A DNA stretch of 5,919 nucleotides, from NCBI GenBank assembly GCA_946886255.1, contig CAMPIG010000307.1, positions 1-5,919 of the forward strand. Reading direction: 5' to 3'. Below the pieces are notes generated by a model that worked only from the letters and a program-made list of their open reading frames with translations, did not search any database and was not told the origin of the DNA. Below are positions 1 to 5,903 of the stretch, one piece after another (position 1 is the stretch's first letter; each line of letters starts with the position of its first letter). A program made the translations under genes and the position numbers. This DNA comes from an uncultured Cellvibrio sp. Lineage in GTDB: Bacteria > Pseudomonadota > Gammaproteobacteria > Pseudomonadales > Cellvibrionaceae.

Positions 1-780
1 TTCCTGGGTTTACTTGCCTGTGGCTCCCCTCAGCCGGCTCAGGTGGTAGATCGCGTCCAGCCACCTAGCCGAAAAATCCAGAATCCGGCCGCACATCAGG
101 TCAGCCACGGAGAAACCATGTTTTCTATTGCCTGGCGTTATGGATTGGATTACCGGCAACTGGCAAATCACAATAGAATCAACCCCCCCTATACCATCTA
201 TCCGGGTCAAAAGATCCGCCTTAATGTAGGTGCTGCCCCTCAGGCTTCAACTTCAACACCTCGTGCAACCTCAGCGACGCCCCGACCTCAAGCCGCTCCG
301 GTGAACCGGCCATCTAATCCAACGCCGGTAAGGCCAACGACAGCAGCTCGTTCGGAAAATAAAACACCGAAAACAACTACAACATCGCAGCCGCCACTGT
401 TAACCGGGGCACCCAAATGGCAGTGGCCTGTCGAGGGTAGAGTGCTTTCTGGATTTCATGGCAATAATGGCCTCAACAAGGGTATTGATATCGGCGGCAA
501 TTTGGGACAGCCTGTGCTTGCAGCAGCCTCGGGACAGATCGTGTACGCAGGAAGCGGACTGCGCGGTTACGGCAAATTGCTCATCATTAAACACAATGAA
601 ACCTACCTGAGTGCCTATGCGCACAACCACCATTTGTTGGTAAAGGAGGGCGATGTGGTTAAAGCCGGGCAAAAAATTGCCGATATGGGTTCAAGCGGTA
701 CCGACAGGGTAAAACTTCATTTTGAAATACGTCGCGAAGGCACTCCGGTAGATCCCATGAAATACCTGCCCAAGCGTTAG
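1..780 (+). CDS. nlpD: NlpD, LysM/LytM-domain outer-membrane lipoprotein, amidase activator (5' end missing)
   Basis: The reading frame is already open at base 1, so the start codon lies upstream; 259 residues are visible. The first residues, FLGLLACGS, look like the end of a lipoprotein signal peptide, with the lipobox LLAC and the lipidated Cys at visible residue 7. A LysM peptidoglycan-binding domain follows (about 32-74, with HGET..SIA and YPGQKI), then a Thr/Pro/Ala-rich linker (about 75-138) and a LytM/M23 domain (about 141-257). The M23 fold is kept, but the metal site is degraded: the first ligand position is Asn (NKGIDI, N159) and the first His of the HxH motif is Lys (KLHFEIR, K238). 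E. coli NlpD shows the same pattern; it does not cut peptidoglycan itself but activates the amidase AmiC at the septum. There is no terminator between this gene and rpoS, as expected for the nlpD-rpoS unit. The identification is very secure; the AmiC partner is inferred from the family. Confidence 0.95.
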   Translation, partial: FLGLLACGSPQPAQVVDRVQPPSRKIQNPAAHQVSHGETMFSIAWRYGLDYRQLANHNRINPPYTIYPGQKIRLNVGAAPQASTSTPRATSATPRPQAAPVNRPSNPTPVRPTTAARSENKTPKTTTTSQPPLLTGAPKWQWPVEGRVLSGFHGNNGLNKGIDIGGNLGQPVLAAASGQIVYAGSGLRGYGKLLIIKHNETYLSAYAHNHHLLVKEGDVVKAGQKIADMGSSGTDRVKLHFEIRREGTPVDPMKYLPKR

Positions 781-832
781 AATGATTCACCCTGTTCAGG
801 CGTAAGCCGACCACCGTTACCAAACGGGAAGT

Positions 833-848
833 ACAAGGTGCAGCTTGT
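833..848 (+). repeat. Small inverted repeat in the rpoS leader
   Basis: ACAAG (833-837) and CTTGT (844-848) are separated by six bases and could form a short hairpin in the nlpD-rpoS transcript, 60 bases before the rpoS start codon. No U-run follows, so it is not a terminator. The rpoS leader of enterics is a target of translational control through RNA structure; whether this hairpin has any such role is unknown. The rest of the 781-907 gap shows only the ribosome-binding site and no clear -35/-10 pair. Confidence 0.3.
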
Positions 849-893
849 GTACGCTGGAAAAACAGGCAAAGAAGCCAGCCAGCAAACAGAAAT

Positions 894-899
894 AAGGGG
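894..899 (+). promoter_or_regulatory. Ribosome-binding site of rpoS
   Basis: AAGGGG lies eight bases before the ATG at 908. An in-frame TAA at 893-895 rules out any longer product, and the next in-frame Met is residue 100, so this site fixes the rpoS start. Confidence 0.8.
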
Positions 900-907
900 C
901 TAAAAAA

Positions 908-1918
908 ATGACTACAGAAAATAGGGAATCCAACACATACGATCGTGACGATGTGTTCCTTGCGCAAGATGTCGACTTTGAAGAAAACGATATCCTGTTA
1001 GCAGATAACGATGATGATGATGATCTTCCCAAGCCTGTCCCACGTGTTGCCAGCGAGCGAATCGTTGACGACAAATTCAACAAGACACTTGATGCTACCC
1101 AAATTTATTTAAACGAAATTGGTTTCTCTCCGCTGTTGAGCGCGGAAGAAGAAGTTTATTTTGCGCGTAAGGCTCTTAAGGGTGATGAAGCGGCCCGTAA
1201 ACGCATGATTGAAAGTAATCTGCGGTTGGTCGTAAAGATTTCTCGCCGTTATGTTAATCGCGGCCTTGCGTTACTGGATTTGATTGAAGAAGGCAACTTG
1301 GGCCTGATTCGCGCCGTGGAAAAATTTGATCCGGAGCGCGGATTCCGTTTTTCAACTTATGCTACCTGGTGGATTCGCCAGACTATCGAACGCGCGATTA
1401 TGAATCAGACTCGCACGATTCGCCTGCCGATTCATGTTGTTAAAGAGCTGAATATTTATCTGCGTGCAGCCCGTGAGCTGGCGCAAAAGCTGGATCACGA
1501 ACCTACCGCTGAAGAAATTGCCAATCTCCTGGAAAAACCGGTTTCTGATGTGGAGCGCATGCTCGGATTGAACGAACGGGTTACCTCCGTTGATACGCCG
1601 GTTGGTGCTTCATCTGACCGTACCATTGTCGACACCATTGCTGATACTCATGTTTCCGATCCTGCTGCACTCCTGCAAGACAGCAACCTCACCGCTAGTC
1701 TGGATGGTTGGTTGGAAGAGTTGACTGAGAAGCAGCGTGAAGTGCTGGCGCGTCGGTTTGGATTGCGGGGCCACGAAGTGAGCACCCTGGAAGAAGTCGG
1801 ACACGAAATTGGTTTGACGCGTGAGCGTGTACGCCAGATTCAGGTTGAAGCCCTGAAACGCCTGCGTGACATCATGGAGAAACAAGGCCTGAACAGTGAA
1901 GCCTTGTTCAGCGCGTAA
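908..1918 (+). CDS. rpoS: RNA polymerase sigma factor RpoS (sigma-38)
   Basis: RpoS is the alternative sigma factor that redirects RNA polymerase to stationary-phase and general-stress promoters. The 336-residue product is close to the 330 of E. coli. The N-terminal segment is short and acidic, including NDDDDD at 34-39. Region 1.2 starts near [11 protein letters not shown] (62-72). Region 2 carries [13 protein letters not shown] (97-109), the core-binding [18 protein letters not shown] (124-141) and the -10-reading [14 protein letters not shown] (147-160). [12 protein letters not shown] (171-182) contains Lys179, equivalent to E. coli K173, which is implicated in recognising C at -13 and in RssB-dependent turnover. 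Region 4.2 ends in the helix-turn-helix [13 protein letters not shown] and the tail QGLNSEALF. These features separate it from RpoD and RpoH. The gene follows nlpD without a terminator and ends just before a strong one. The start is fixed by an upstream in-frame stop and a good Shine-Dalgarno. No damage is seen. Confidence 0.98.
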   Translation: MTTENRESNTYDRDDVFLAQDVDFEENDILLADNDDDDDLPKPVPRVASERIVDDKFNKTLDATQIYLNEIGFSPLLSAEEEVYFARKALKGDEAARKRMIESNLRLVVKISRRYVNRGLALLDLIEEGNLGLIRAVEKFDPERGFRFSTYATWWIRQTIERAIMNQTRTIRLPIHVVKELNIYLRAARELAQKLDHEPTAEEIANLLEKPVSDVERMLGLNERVTSVDTPVGASSDRTIVDTIADTHVSDPAALLQDSNLTASLDGWLEELTEKQREVLARRFGLRGHEVSTLEEVGHEIGLTRERVRQIQVEALKRLRDIMEKQGLNSEALFSA

Positions 1919-1937
1919 CACGTTTTAAGCAATAAAT

Positions 1938-1965
1938 AAAAAAGGCAGCTCAGGCTGCCTTTTTT
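1938..1965 (+). terminator. Intrinsic terminator after rpoS (bidirectional)
   Basis: Six A, stem GGCAGC (1944-1949), loop TCAG, stem GCTGCC (1954-1959), then six T (1960-1965), an A and five more T. It starts 20 bases after the rpoS stop. Because A-run and T-run flank the stem symmetrically, it could also stop transcripts coming from fdxA on the other strand. Confidence 0.93.
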
Positions 1966-1995
1966 ATTTTGCTGATAAAGTTTTGAAAGGATGTC

Positions 1996-2012
1996 CAGCT
2001 TTTTAAAAGCTG
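1996..2012. repeat. 17-base palindrome between the rpoS and fdxA terminators
   Basis: CAGCTTTT (1996-2003) and AAAAGCTG (2005-2012) are perfect inverted arms around one central T (2004). With almost no loop it is more like a DNA-binding site or chance palindrome than a stable RNA hairpin. It lies in the roughly 75 bases between two strong terminators, where neither neighbouring gene needs a signal. No function can be assigned. Confidence 0.5.
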
Positions 2013-2040
2013 CTGCTGTTACGAGCGAAAAGACAAGCAT

Positions 2041-2068
2041 AAAAAAGCCGCGCATTGCGCGGCTTTTT
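2041..2068 (-). terminator. Intrinsic terminator after fdxA (bidirectional)
   Basis: On the plus strand: six A (2041-2046), stem GCCGCGC (2047-2053), loop ATT, stem GCGCGGC (2057-2063), then five T. On the minus strand this gives a GC-rich seven-pair hairpin followed by six T, ten bases after the fdxA stop codon. It also works on the plus strand as a second barrier behind the rpoS terminator. Confidence 0.93.
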
Positions 2069-2078
2069 GTTTTCGGAA

Positions 2079-2402
2079 TCACCGTTCCAGATGCTGCAAT
2101 TTACCGGGTACGCCATCCCACTCTTCGGCGTCGGGTAAGGCGTCTTTCATCTCGGTGATGTTGGGCCACACTTCCGCCAGCTCAGCATTCAATTCCAGGA
2201 ATACCGCTTGGTCTTCGGGTAACTCATCTTCAGAGAAGATGGCGTCAACCGGACACTCAGGTTCACATAATGCACAGTCGATACATTCATCCGGGTGGAT
2301 CACCAAAAAATTGGGGCCTTCGTAGAAGCAATCTACAGGACAAACTTCCACACAATCAGTGTGCTTACACTTAATGCAATTTTCCCCAACTACAAAAGTC
2401 AT
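2079..2402 (-). CDS. fdxA: FdxA, 7Fe ferredoxin ([3Fe-4S][4Fe-4S])
   Basis: This is a small cytoplasmic electron carrier of 107 residues, the standard length, closely resembling Azotobacter vinelandii ferredoxin I along its whole length. The N-terminal half has [17 protein letters not shown] and [12 protein letters not shown]. By alignment with that protein, C9, C17 and C50 bind the [3Fe-4S] cluster; C21, C40, C43 and C46 bind the [4Fe-4S] cluster; and C25 is the free Cys beside it. The C-terminal half ([11 protein letters not shown] to GKLQHLER) is the typical long tail. I start at the ATG at 2402 because GGAG sits six bases upstream and the protein then begins MTFVVGENC as in the family. 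A GTG four codons earlier overlaps that Shine-Dalgarno and is rejected. The gene lies 139 bases downstream of mutS on the same strand, behind a Fur-like site and an inverted repeat, and ends at its own terminator. Its redox partner is unknown. Confidence 0.97.
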   Translation of the reverse strand: MTFVVGENCIKCKHTDCVEVCPVDCFYEGPNFLVIHPDECIDCALCEPECPVDAIFSEDELPEDQAVFLELNAELAEVWPNITEMKDALPDAEEWDGVPGKLQHLER

Positions 2403-2408
2403 AGGTGA

Positions 2409-2412
2409 CTCC
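2409..2412 (-). promoter_or_regulatory. Ribosome-binding site of fdxA
   Basis: GGAG on the minus strand, six bases before the ATG at 2402. It decides the start in favour of that ATG over the GTG at 2414, which overlaps it. Confidence 0.8.
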
Positions 2413-2479
2413 ACAAATTACCGTTTTCAAAAGAGCGGCTATTTTAAACACCCTTTGGGTATTTTGATAGGCTTTTACT

Positions 2480-2533
2480 TATCACTAAAATTGATGAGGC
2501 TCTTCATATGAGAATGATTATTTTTTAGTGATA
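2480..2533. repeat. 11-bp perfect inverted repeat between mutS and fdxA
   Basis: TATCACTAAAA (2480-2490) and TTTTAGTGATA (2523-2533) are exact inverted copies 32 bases apart. The right arm begins at the last base of the Fur-box candidate. The repeat starts nine bases after the mutS stop codon, so mutS mRNA could form a large AU-rich stem-loop here, but no U-run follows on the minus strand and it is not a standard terminator. As DNA it could be a pair of operator half-sites upstream of fdxA. Confidence 0.6.
2509..2523. promoter_or_regulatory. Candidate Fur box upstream of fdxA
   Basis: TGAGAATGATTATTT matches the 7-1-7 Fur consensus TGATAATnATTATCA at 11 of 14 defined positions (6/7 in one arm, 5/7 in the other). 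It lies 107 bases upstream of the fdxA start codon and outside both coding regions. Fur with iron normally represses, so this would link fdxA, or any transcript starting here, to iron supply. I could not find a convincing -35/-10 pair overlapping it, which lowers confidence, and the local AT-richness makes chance matches easier. Confidence 0.5.
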
Positions 2534-2541
2534 TCCCTGCA

Positions 2542-5163
2542 TTACTTTCCCTTATTCAAAAGCTCTTTCAATCGGTACAGTTGCTCCAGTGCCTCGCGTG
2601 GTGACAGATTGTCGGGGTTAATTTTCTTTAACGCCTCAACTGTCGGGTCGGGCATGGCATCAAATAAACCACCTTGTAACGGTGCTCCGGCTTGCGCTGT
2701 GGCGGAGAATTGTTCCTGATCTGCGAGAGCAGTTTTAGTGGGTTGGTGAGGGTGTTCGCCTTGTTCCAGAAGATGTAATTGTTCCTGGGCCTGACGTAAA
2801 ACCGATGTCGGTATGCCAGCCAATTTGGCAACCTGTAAGCCATAGCTCTTGCTGGCAGGACCTTCCTGCACTTTATGTAAAAAAACAATATTGTCGTTGT
2901 GCTCAGTCGCGTTCAAGTGAACATTGGCGATGCCGGGAATGGAATCCGGCAAGCTGGTAATCTCAAAATAATGCGTCGCGAAAAGTGTATAGGCACGCAA
3001 TTGTTCTGCCAGATGTCGTGCGCAGGCCCATGCCAAAGCAAGGCCGTCGAAGGTACTGGTCCCACGTCCAACTTCATCCATGAGTACCAGGCTGCGGTCG
3101 GTGGCATTGTGCAGAATGTTAGCGGTTTCGGTCATCTCCACCATGAAGGTCGAGCGCCCGCCGGCGAGGTCATCCGAAGAACCGATACGGGTGAAGATGC
3201 GGTCTACAACTCCAATTTCAGCCGCTTGCGCAGGGACAAAACTGCCGATATGAGCCAGCAGTACAATCAGCGCCGCTTGCCGCATATAGGTTGATTTACC
3301 GCCCATGTTTGGACCGGTGATGATCAGCATATGGCGGTCGCCATGGAATGCCAGGTCATTGGGTACAAAAGGCGCGCTGGTTACCTGCTCCACGACCGGG
3401 TGACGGCCGCCCTGGATATGAATGCCGGGCTCAGCCTTGAGGATTGGACGGCTAAATCCCAGGCTATCGGCGCGTTCTGCCAGCGTGGTGATGACATCCA
3501 GTTCTGAAACGGCGGCAGCTGAGTCCTGCAAGGGCAGCAATTGCTCATTGAGGATATCCAGCAGCTCCTCATAAAGTGCCTTCTCGCGCGCCAGAGCACG
3601 GCTTTTAGCGGAGAGAGCCTTGTCTTCAAATTCCTTTAATTCCGGGGTGATGTAGCGTTCAGCATTTTTGAGCGTTTGGCGACGAATGTAATCGGAGGGT
3701 GCTTTGTCCGATTGTGCACTGGTGAGTTCGATGAAATAGCCATGCACCCGGTTATATCCCACTTTCAACGTCGGGATACCAGTACGCTCGCGTTCACGCC
3801 TCTCCAGTTCGACCAGATAATCTCCCGCATTGGTGCTAATGTTGCGCAGGTCATCCAGTTCAGCATCGTAACCCGGTGCGATAACGCCACCATCGCGGAT
3901 AACAACCGGCGGGTTTTCGCTAATCGCCCGGGTAAGCAAATCTACCAATTCAGGAAAAGTACCGATCTGGCGAAGCAGTTGTTGCAGATGCGGTGACTGG
4001 GTCTCGCTCAGCTCGCTTTGCACCTCCGGATAGGCTGCCAGTGACATCATCAGACGTGACAAATCTCTCGGACGGGATGAGCGCAGGGCCAGACGACCCA
4101 GGATGCGCTCCATATCGCCGACCCGTTTGAGAATGCCATGCACTAATTCAAAACCATAATTTTGCTGTAGCTCAGCGATAGCTGCCTGGCGGGCCTGCAA
4201 GATAGAGAGATCGCGCAGAGGGCGATTAAGCCAGCGACGCAGCAAGCGGCTGCCCATGCTAGTGGCGGCGCAATTTAGGACTGAAAACAGCGTATGTTCG
4301 TCGCCGCCGTTGAGGTTGGTGTCCAGCTCCAGGTTGCGCCGGGTAGCGGCGTCCATGATGACGGCTTCATCACGATTTTCATGAGCAAGGCTGCGTACGT
4401 GGGGCAGGGCGGTACGCTGGGTTTCGCGGGCGTAACTCAGTAAGCAACCGGCTGCGGCAATAGCGACCTGGAGATGGTCACAGCCAAAGCCGGCAAGGTC
4501 CTGGGTGCCGAACTGTTGAATAAGCAGGCGCTGTGCTGTTTCCAGTTCGAACTCCCAAGGACCGCGCCGCCGCAAGCCTTTGCGGTTTTCAGTGAGTTCG
4601 GGCAGGGAGAGATGATCGCTGATCAAAAGTTCGGCCGGGTTCAGGCGCTGCAGCTCACCTGACACAGCATCCAGACCTTCCACTTCCAGAACCAGGAAGC
4701 GGCCGCTTGCCATGTCCAGCGAGGCAATGCCAAAGGTGTCCAGATGCTGGTGTACCGCGACCAACAGATTGTCGCGGCGCGAGTCCAGCAGCGCTTCGTC
4801 GCTGACTGTTCCCGGTGTGACGATCCGCACGACTTTGCGCTCTACTGGACCTTTGCTGGTGGCAGGATCACCGATTTGCTCGCAGATCGCCACGGATACA
4901 CCAGCTCGGACCAGTTTAGCCAGGTAACCATCAGCGGCGTGAAAGGGAATGCCGGCCATAGGAATGGGCTCGCCATTGGATTTTCCACGTGCTGTCAGCG
5001 TGACATCCAGCAGTTCGGCGGCCTTCTTCGCATCATCAAAAAACAACTCATAGAAATCGCCCATGCGATAAAACACCAGTTCCTGGGGGTGTTGCGCTTT
5101 GATGCGCAGATATTGCTGCATCATGGGTGTTTGTGATGAAAGATCTTGAGTCGTTATGGTCAT
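2542..5163 (-). CDS. mutS: DNA mismatch repair protein MutS
   Basis: MutS binds base mismatches and small loops and, using ATP, recruits MutL to start strand-directed repair. The product has 873 residues (E. coli 853). The N-terminal mismatch-recognition domain has GDFYELF with the intercalating Phe37 and Glu39. The connector, lever and clamp domains follow (about 130-570, with [10 protein letters not shown] at 271-280 and [20 protein letters not shown] at 498-517). The ABC-type ATPase has Walker [10 protein letters not shown] (617-625), [10 protein letters not shown] (671-680), Walker B LVLMDE (692-697) followed by GRGTST, and the switch His in FATHY (H731). QGGLF (830-834) fits a beta-clamp-binding motif, and the last 30 residues match the tetramerisation segment. 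The ATG at 5163 gives an N-terminus that aligns with E. coli through TPMMQQYL. No clear Shine-Dalgarno precedes it (ACACATCCT), which is unusual. The gene diverges from cinA, and fdxA follows it. All key residues are present. Confidence 0.99.
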   Translation of the reverse strand: MTITTQDLSSQTPMMQQYLRIKAQHPQELVFYRMGDFYELFFDDAKKAAELLDVTLTARGKSNGEPIPMAGIPFHAADGYLAKLVRAGVSVAICEQIGDPATSKGPVERKVVRIVTPGTVSDEALLDSRRDNLLVAVHQHLDTFGIASLDMASGRFLVLEVEGLDAVSGELQRLNPAELLISDHLSLPELTENRKGLRRRGPWEFELETAQRLLIQQFGTQDLAGFGCDHLQVAIAAAGCLLSYARETQRTALPHVRSLAHENRDEAVIMDAATRRNLELDTNLNGGDEHTLFSVLNCAATSMGSRLLRRWLNRPLRDLSILQARQAAIAELQQNYGFELVHGILKRVGDMERILGRLALRSSRPRDLSRLMMSLAAYPEVQSELSETQSPHLQQLLRQIGTFPELVDLLTRAISENPPVVIRDGGVIAPGYDAELDDLRNISTNAGDYLVELERRERERTGIPTLKVGYNRVHGYFIELTSAQSDKAPSDYIRRQTLKNAERYITPELKEFEDKALSAKSRALAREKALYEELLDILNEQLLPLQDSAAAVSELDVITTLAERADSLGFSRPILKAEPGIHIQGGRHPVVEQVTSAPFVPNDLAFHGDRHMLIITGPNMGGKSTYMRQAALIVLLAHIGSFVPAQAAEIGVVDRIFTRIGSSDDLAGGRSTFMVEMTETANILHNATDRSLVLMDEVGRGTSTFDGLALAWACARHLAEQLRAYTLFATHYFEITSLPDSIPGIANVHLNATEHNDNIVFLHKVQEGPASKSYGLQVAKLAGIPTSVLRQAQEQLHLLEQGEHPHQPTKTALADQEQFSATAQAGAPLQGGLFDAMPDPTVEALKKINPDNLSPREALEQLYRLKELLNKGK

Positions 5164-5183
5164 AGGATGTGTTGTATCAGTAG

Positions 5184-5207
5184 AAAAAATGGATGGCTGT
5201 GGCAGCC
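5184..5207 (-). promoter_or_regulatory. Hairpin followed by a U-run in the mutS leader
   Basis: On the minus strand GGCTG, loop CCA, CAGCC (5207 to 5195) is followed five bases later by six T (5189 to 5184), 20 bases before the mutS ATG. It resembles a weak attenuator or terminator, but the stem is only five pairs and the U-run is set back from it, so strong termination is unlikely. It lies within the leader predicted from the promoter at 5234-5262. Confidence 0.25.
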
Positions 5208-5233
5208 GGATTTGCTATATGAAAAGGGGACCA

Positions 5234-5262
5234 AGTTTACGTTTATTGGAGGTGGCTTTCAA
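5234..5262 (-). promoter_or_regulatory. Predicted sigma-70-type promoter of mutS
   Basis: On the minus strand TTGAAA (-35, 5 of 6 to consensus, 5262-5257) is followed after exactly 17 bases by TAAACT (-10, 4 of 6, 5239-5234). The start would fall near 5227, giving a leader of about 64 bases to the mutS ATG. A small inverted repeat, AGCGA-AAAG-TCGCT (5265-5278), sits immediately upstream of the -35. This is the best promoter match in the mutS-cinA gap. Confidence 0.55.
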
Positions 5263-5308
5263 ATAGCGAAAAGTCGCTCGGCCTGAGGTTGATAGATCAT
5301 TAAAATGC

Positions 5309-5335
5309 TTGCCGTTGGGAGAGTGCTGGCATACT
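5309..5335 (+). promoter_or_regulatory. Possible promoter of cinA (extended -10 type)
   Basis: TGgCATACT (5327-5335) has the TGn of an extended -10 and a 4-of-6 -10 hexamer. TTGCCG (5309-5314) could serve as a -35, but the spacer is only 15 bases. Transcription would begin near 5342, leaving a short leader of about 22 bases before the cinA ATG. It is weak but well placed; no better pair was seen on this strand of the gap. Confidence 0.35.
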
Positions 5336-5351
5336 TTCCGAGGGTTACGTG

Positions 5352-5356
5352 TGGAG
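5352..5356 (+). promoter_or_regulatory. Ribosome-binding site of cinA
   Basis: TGGAG ends seven bases before the ATG at 5364. It supports that ATG over the in-frame GTG at 5349, which would place this site inside the coding region and has only AGGG at short spacing in front of it. Confidence 0.7.
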
Positions 5357-5363
5357 TGTACCG

Positions 5364-5873
5364 ATGACAGATCATAAGCCCTTGATGCAGCTGGCCGCTG
5401 AATTAGGTGACGCGCTACAGCTACGCCAATGGCGTGTAGCGACGGCGGAATCCTGCACCGGGGGTGGTGTAGCGGCGGCTATTACCGCCATTCCCGGCAG
5501 TTCCAACTGGTTCGAATATGGCCTCGTTACCTATGCCAATAGTGCGAAGCAGCATCTGCTCGGTGTTGATAGTCATACGCTGGCGAATGAGGGAGCGGTC
5601 AGCGAAAGTGTTGTTCGTCAGATGGCTGCTGGAGCCTTGTCTTTATCGGGCGCCGAAATGGCTATTGCCGTCAGCGGTATCGCCGGGCCGGGCGGTGGTA
5701 GTGCAGAAAAGCCGGTTGGCACCGTCTGGTTTGCCTGGGAGATTGCGAAAGGCCAACAGGCAACACGATGTCATCAGCTTGATGGTGACCGGAACCAGAT
5801 TCGCCAAAAGGCAGTTATTATTGCCTTGGAAGGGTTGCTGACGCTGCTGTGCGAACAACCAAAAAAAACCTGA
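5364..5873 (+). CDS. pncC: CinA C-terminal-type nicotinamide-nucleotide amidase PncC
   Basis: PncC deamidates nicotinamide mononucleotide to nicotinate mononucleotide, returning to NAD synthesis a by-product released mainly by NAD-dependent DNA ligase. The 169-residue protein is a single CinA C-terminal domain, close to the 165 residues of E. coli PncC (YgaD); the N-terminal domain of long CinA proteins is absent, as is usual in this group. Family motifs seen are ATAESCTGGGVAAAIT (26-41), PGSSNWFEYGLVTYANSAK (44-62), which holds the Ser and Lys proposed to act in catalysis, GAVSE (77-81) and AVSGIAGPGGGSAEKPVGTVWFAW (102-125). I start at ATG 5364 because of the TGGAG site; a GTG at 5349 would add five residues. 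It diverges from mutS and is followed after 14 bases by a LexA box, the usual cinA-recA arrangement. No terminator separates it from that gene, so some read-through is likely. It is often annotated cinA or ygaD. Confidence 0.95.
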   Translation: MTDHKPLMQLAAELGDALQLRQWRVATAESCTGGGVAAAITAIPGSSNWFEYGLVTYANSAKQHLLGVDSHTLANEGAVSESVVRQMAAGALSLSGAEMAIAVSGIAGPGGGSAEKPVGTVWFAWEIAKGQQATRCHQLDGDRNQIRQKAVIIALEGLLTLLCEQPKKT

Positions 5874-5887
5874 ATAAATTAACAGTA

Positions 5888-5903
5888 CTGTTTGCGTATA
5901 CAG
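5888..5903. promoter_or_regulatory. LexA (SOS) box, upstream of probable recA
   Basis: CTGT-TTGCGTAT-ACAG fits the LexA operator pattern CTGT-N8-ACAG perfectly in both arms, and flanking bases give TACTG...ACAG as in the E. coli recA operator. It starts 14 bases after the cinA stop. In this gene order the next gene is normally recA; that gene itself is outside the window, so its identity is inference from site and synteny. Confidence 0.92.

Noticed and set aside
112..124. GAAAC-CAT-GTTTT inside nlpD, similar to the PsrA operator pattern that controls rpoS in Pseudomonas
   Set aside because: One base off in the second arm, about 790 bases before rpoS (much farther than the known Pseudomonas site), and it encodes the conserved LysM residues GETMF, which explains the sequence.
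659..1083. Antisense open frames across the nlpD-rpoS junction (659-967 and 817-1083, minus strand)
   Set aside because: They overlap conserved coding sequence of NlpD and RpoS and show no recognisable domain or ribosome site.
1840..2082. 80-codon minus-strand open frame spanning the rpoS-fdxA gap
   Set aside because: It runs through two terminators and into the antisense of rpoS; composition is that of stem sequences and A/T runs, not of a protein.
2450..2460. ACCC-TTT-GGGT hairpin as a mutS terminator
   Set aside because: Only four base pairs and followed on the minus strand by GTTTAAAATAG, not a proper U-run; too weak to call.
2899..3294. 131-codon open frame on the plus strand within mutS, and similar long antisense frames at 3676-3996 and 4744-5136
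   Set aside because: All are antisense to conserved MutS coding sequence, have no ribosome site or family resemblance, and are expected shadows of a long gene.
5247..5263. Strong Shine-Dalgarno-like GGAGGTGG (5249-5256 area) in the mutS-cinA gap, suggesting a hidden small gene
   Set aside because: No ATG follows at a useful distance and the frame starting at the nearby TTG or GTG ends within a few codons at TAG; the bases also form the spacer of the predicted mutS promoter on the other strand.
5289..5306. TTGATA and TAAAAT in the cinA upstream region as a promoter
   Set aside because: Each hexamer is near consensus but they are only six bases apart, and neither has a suitable partner at 16-18 bases.
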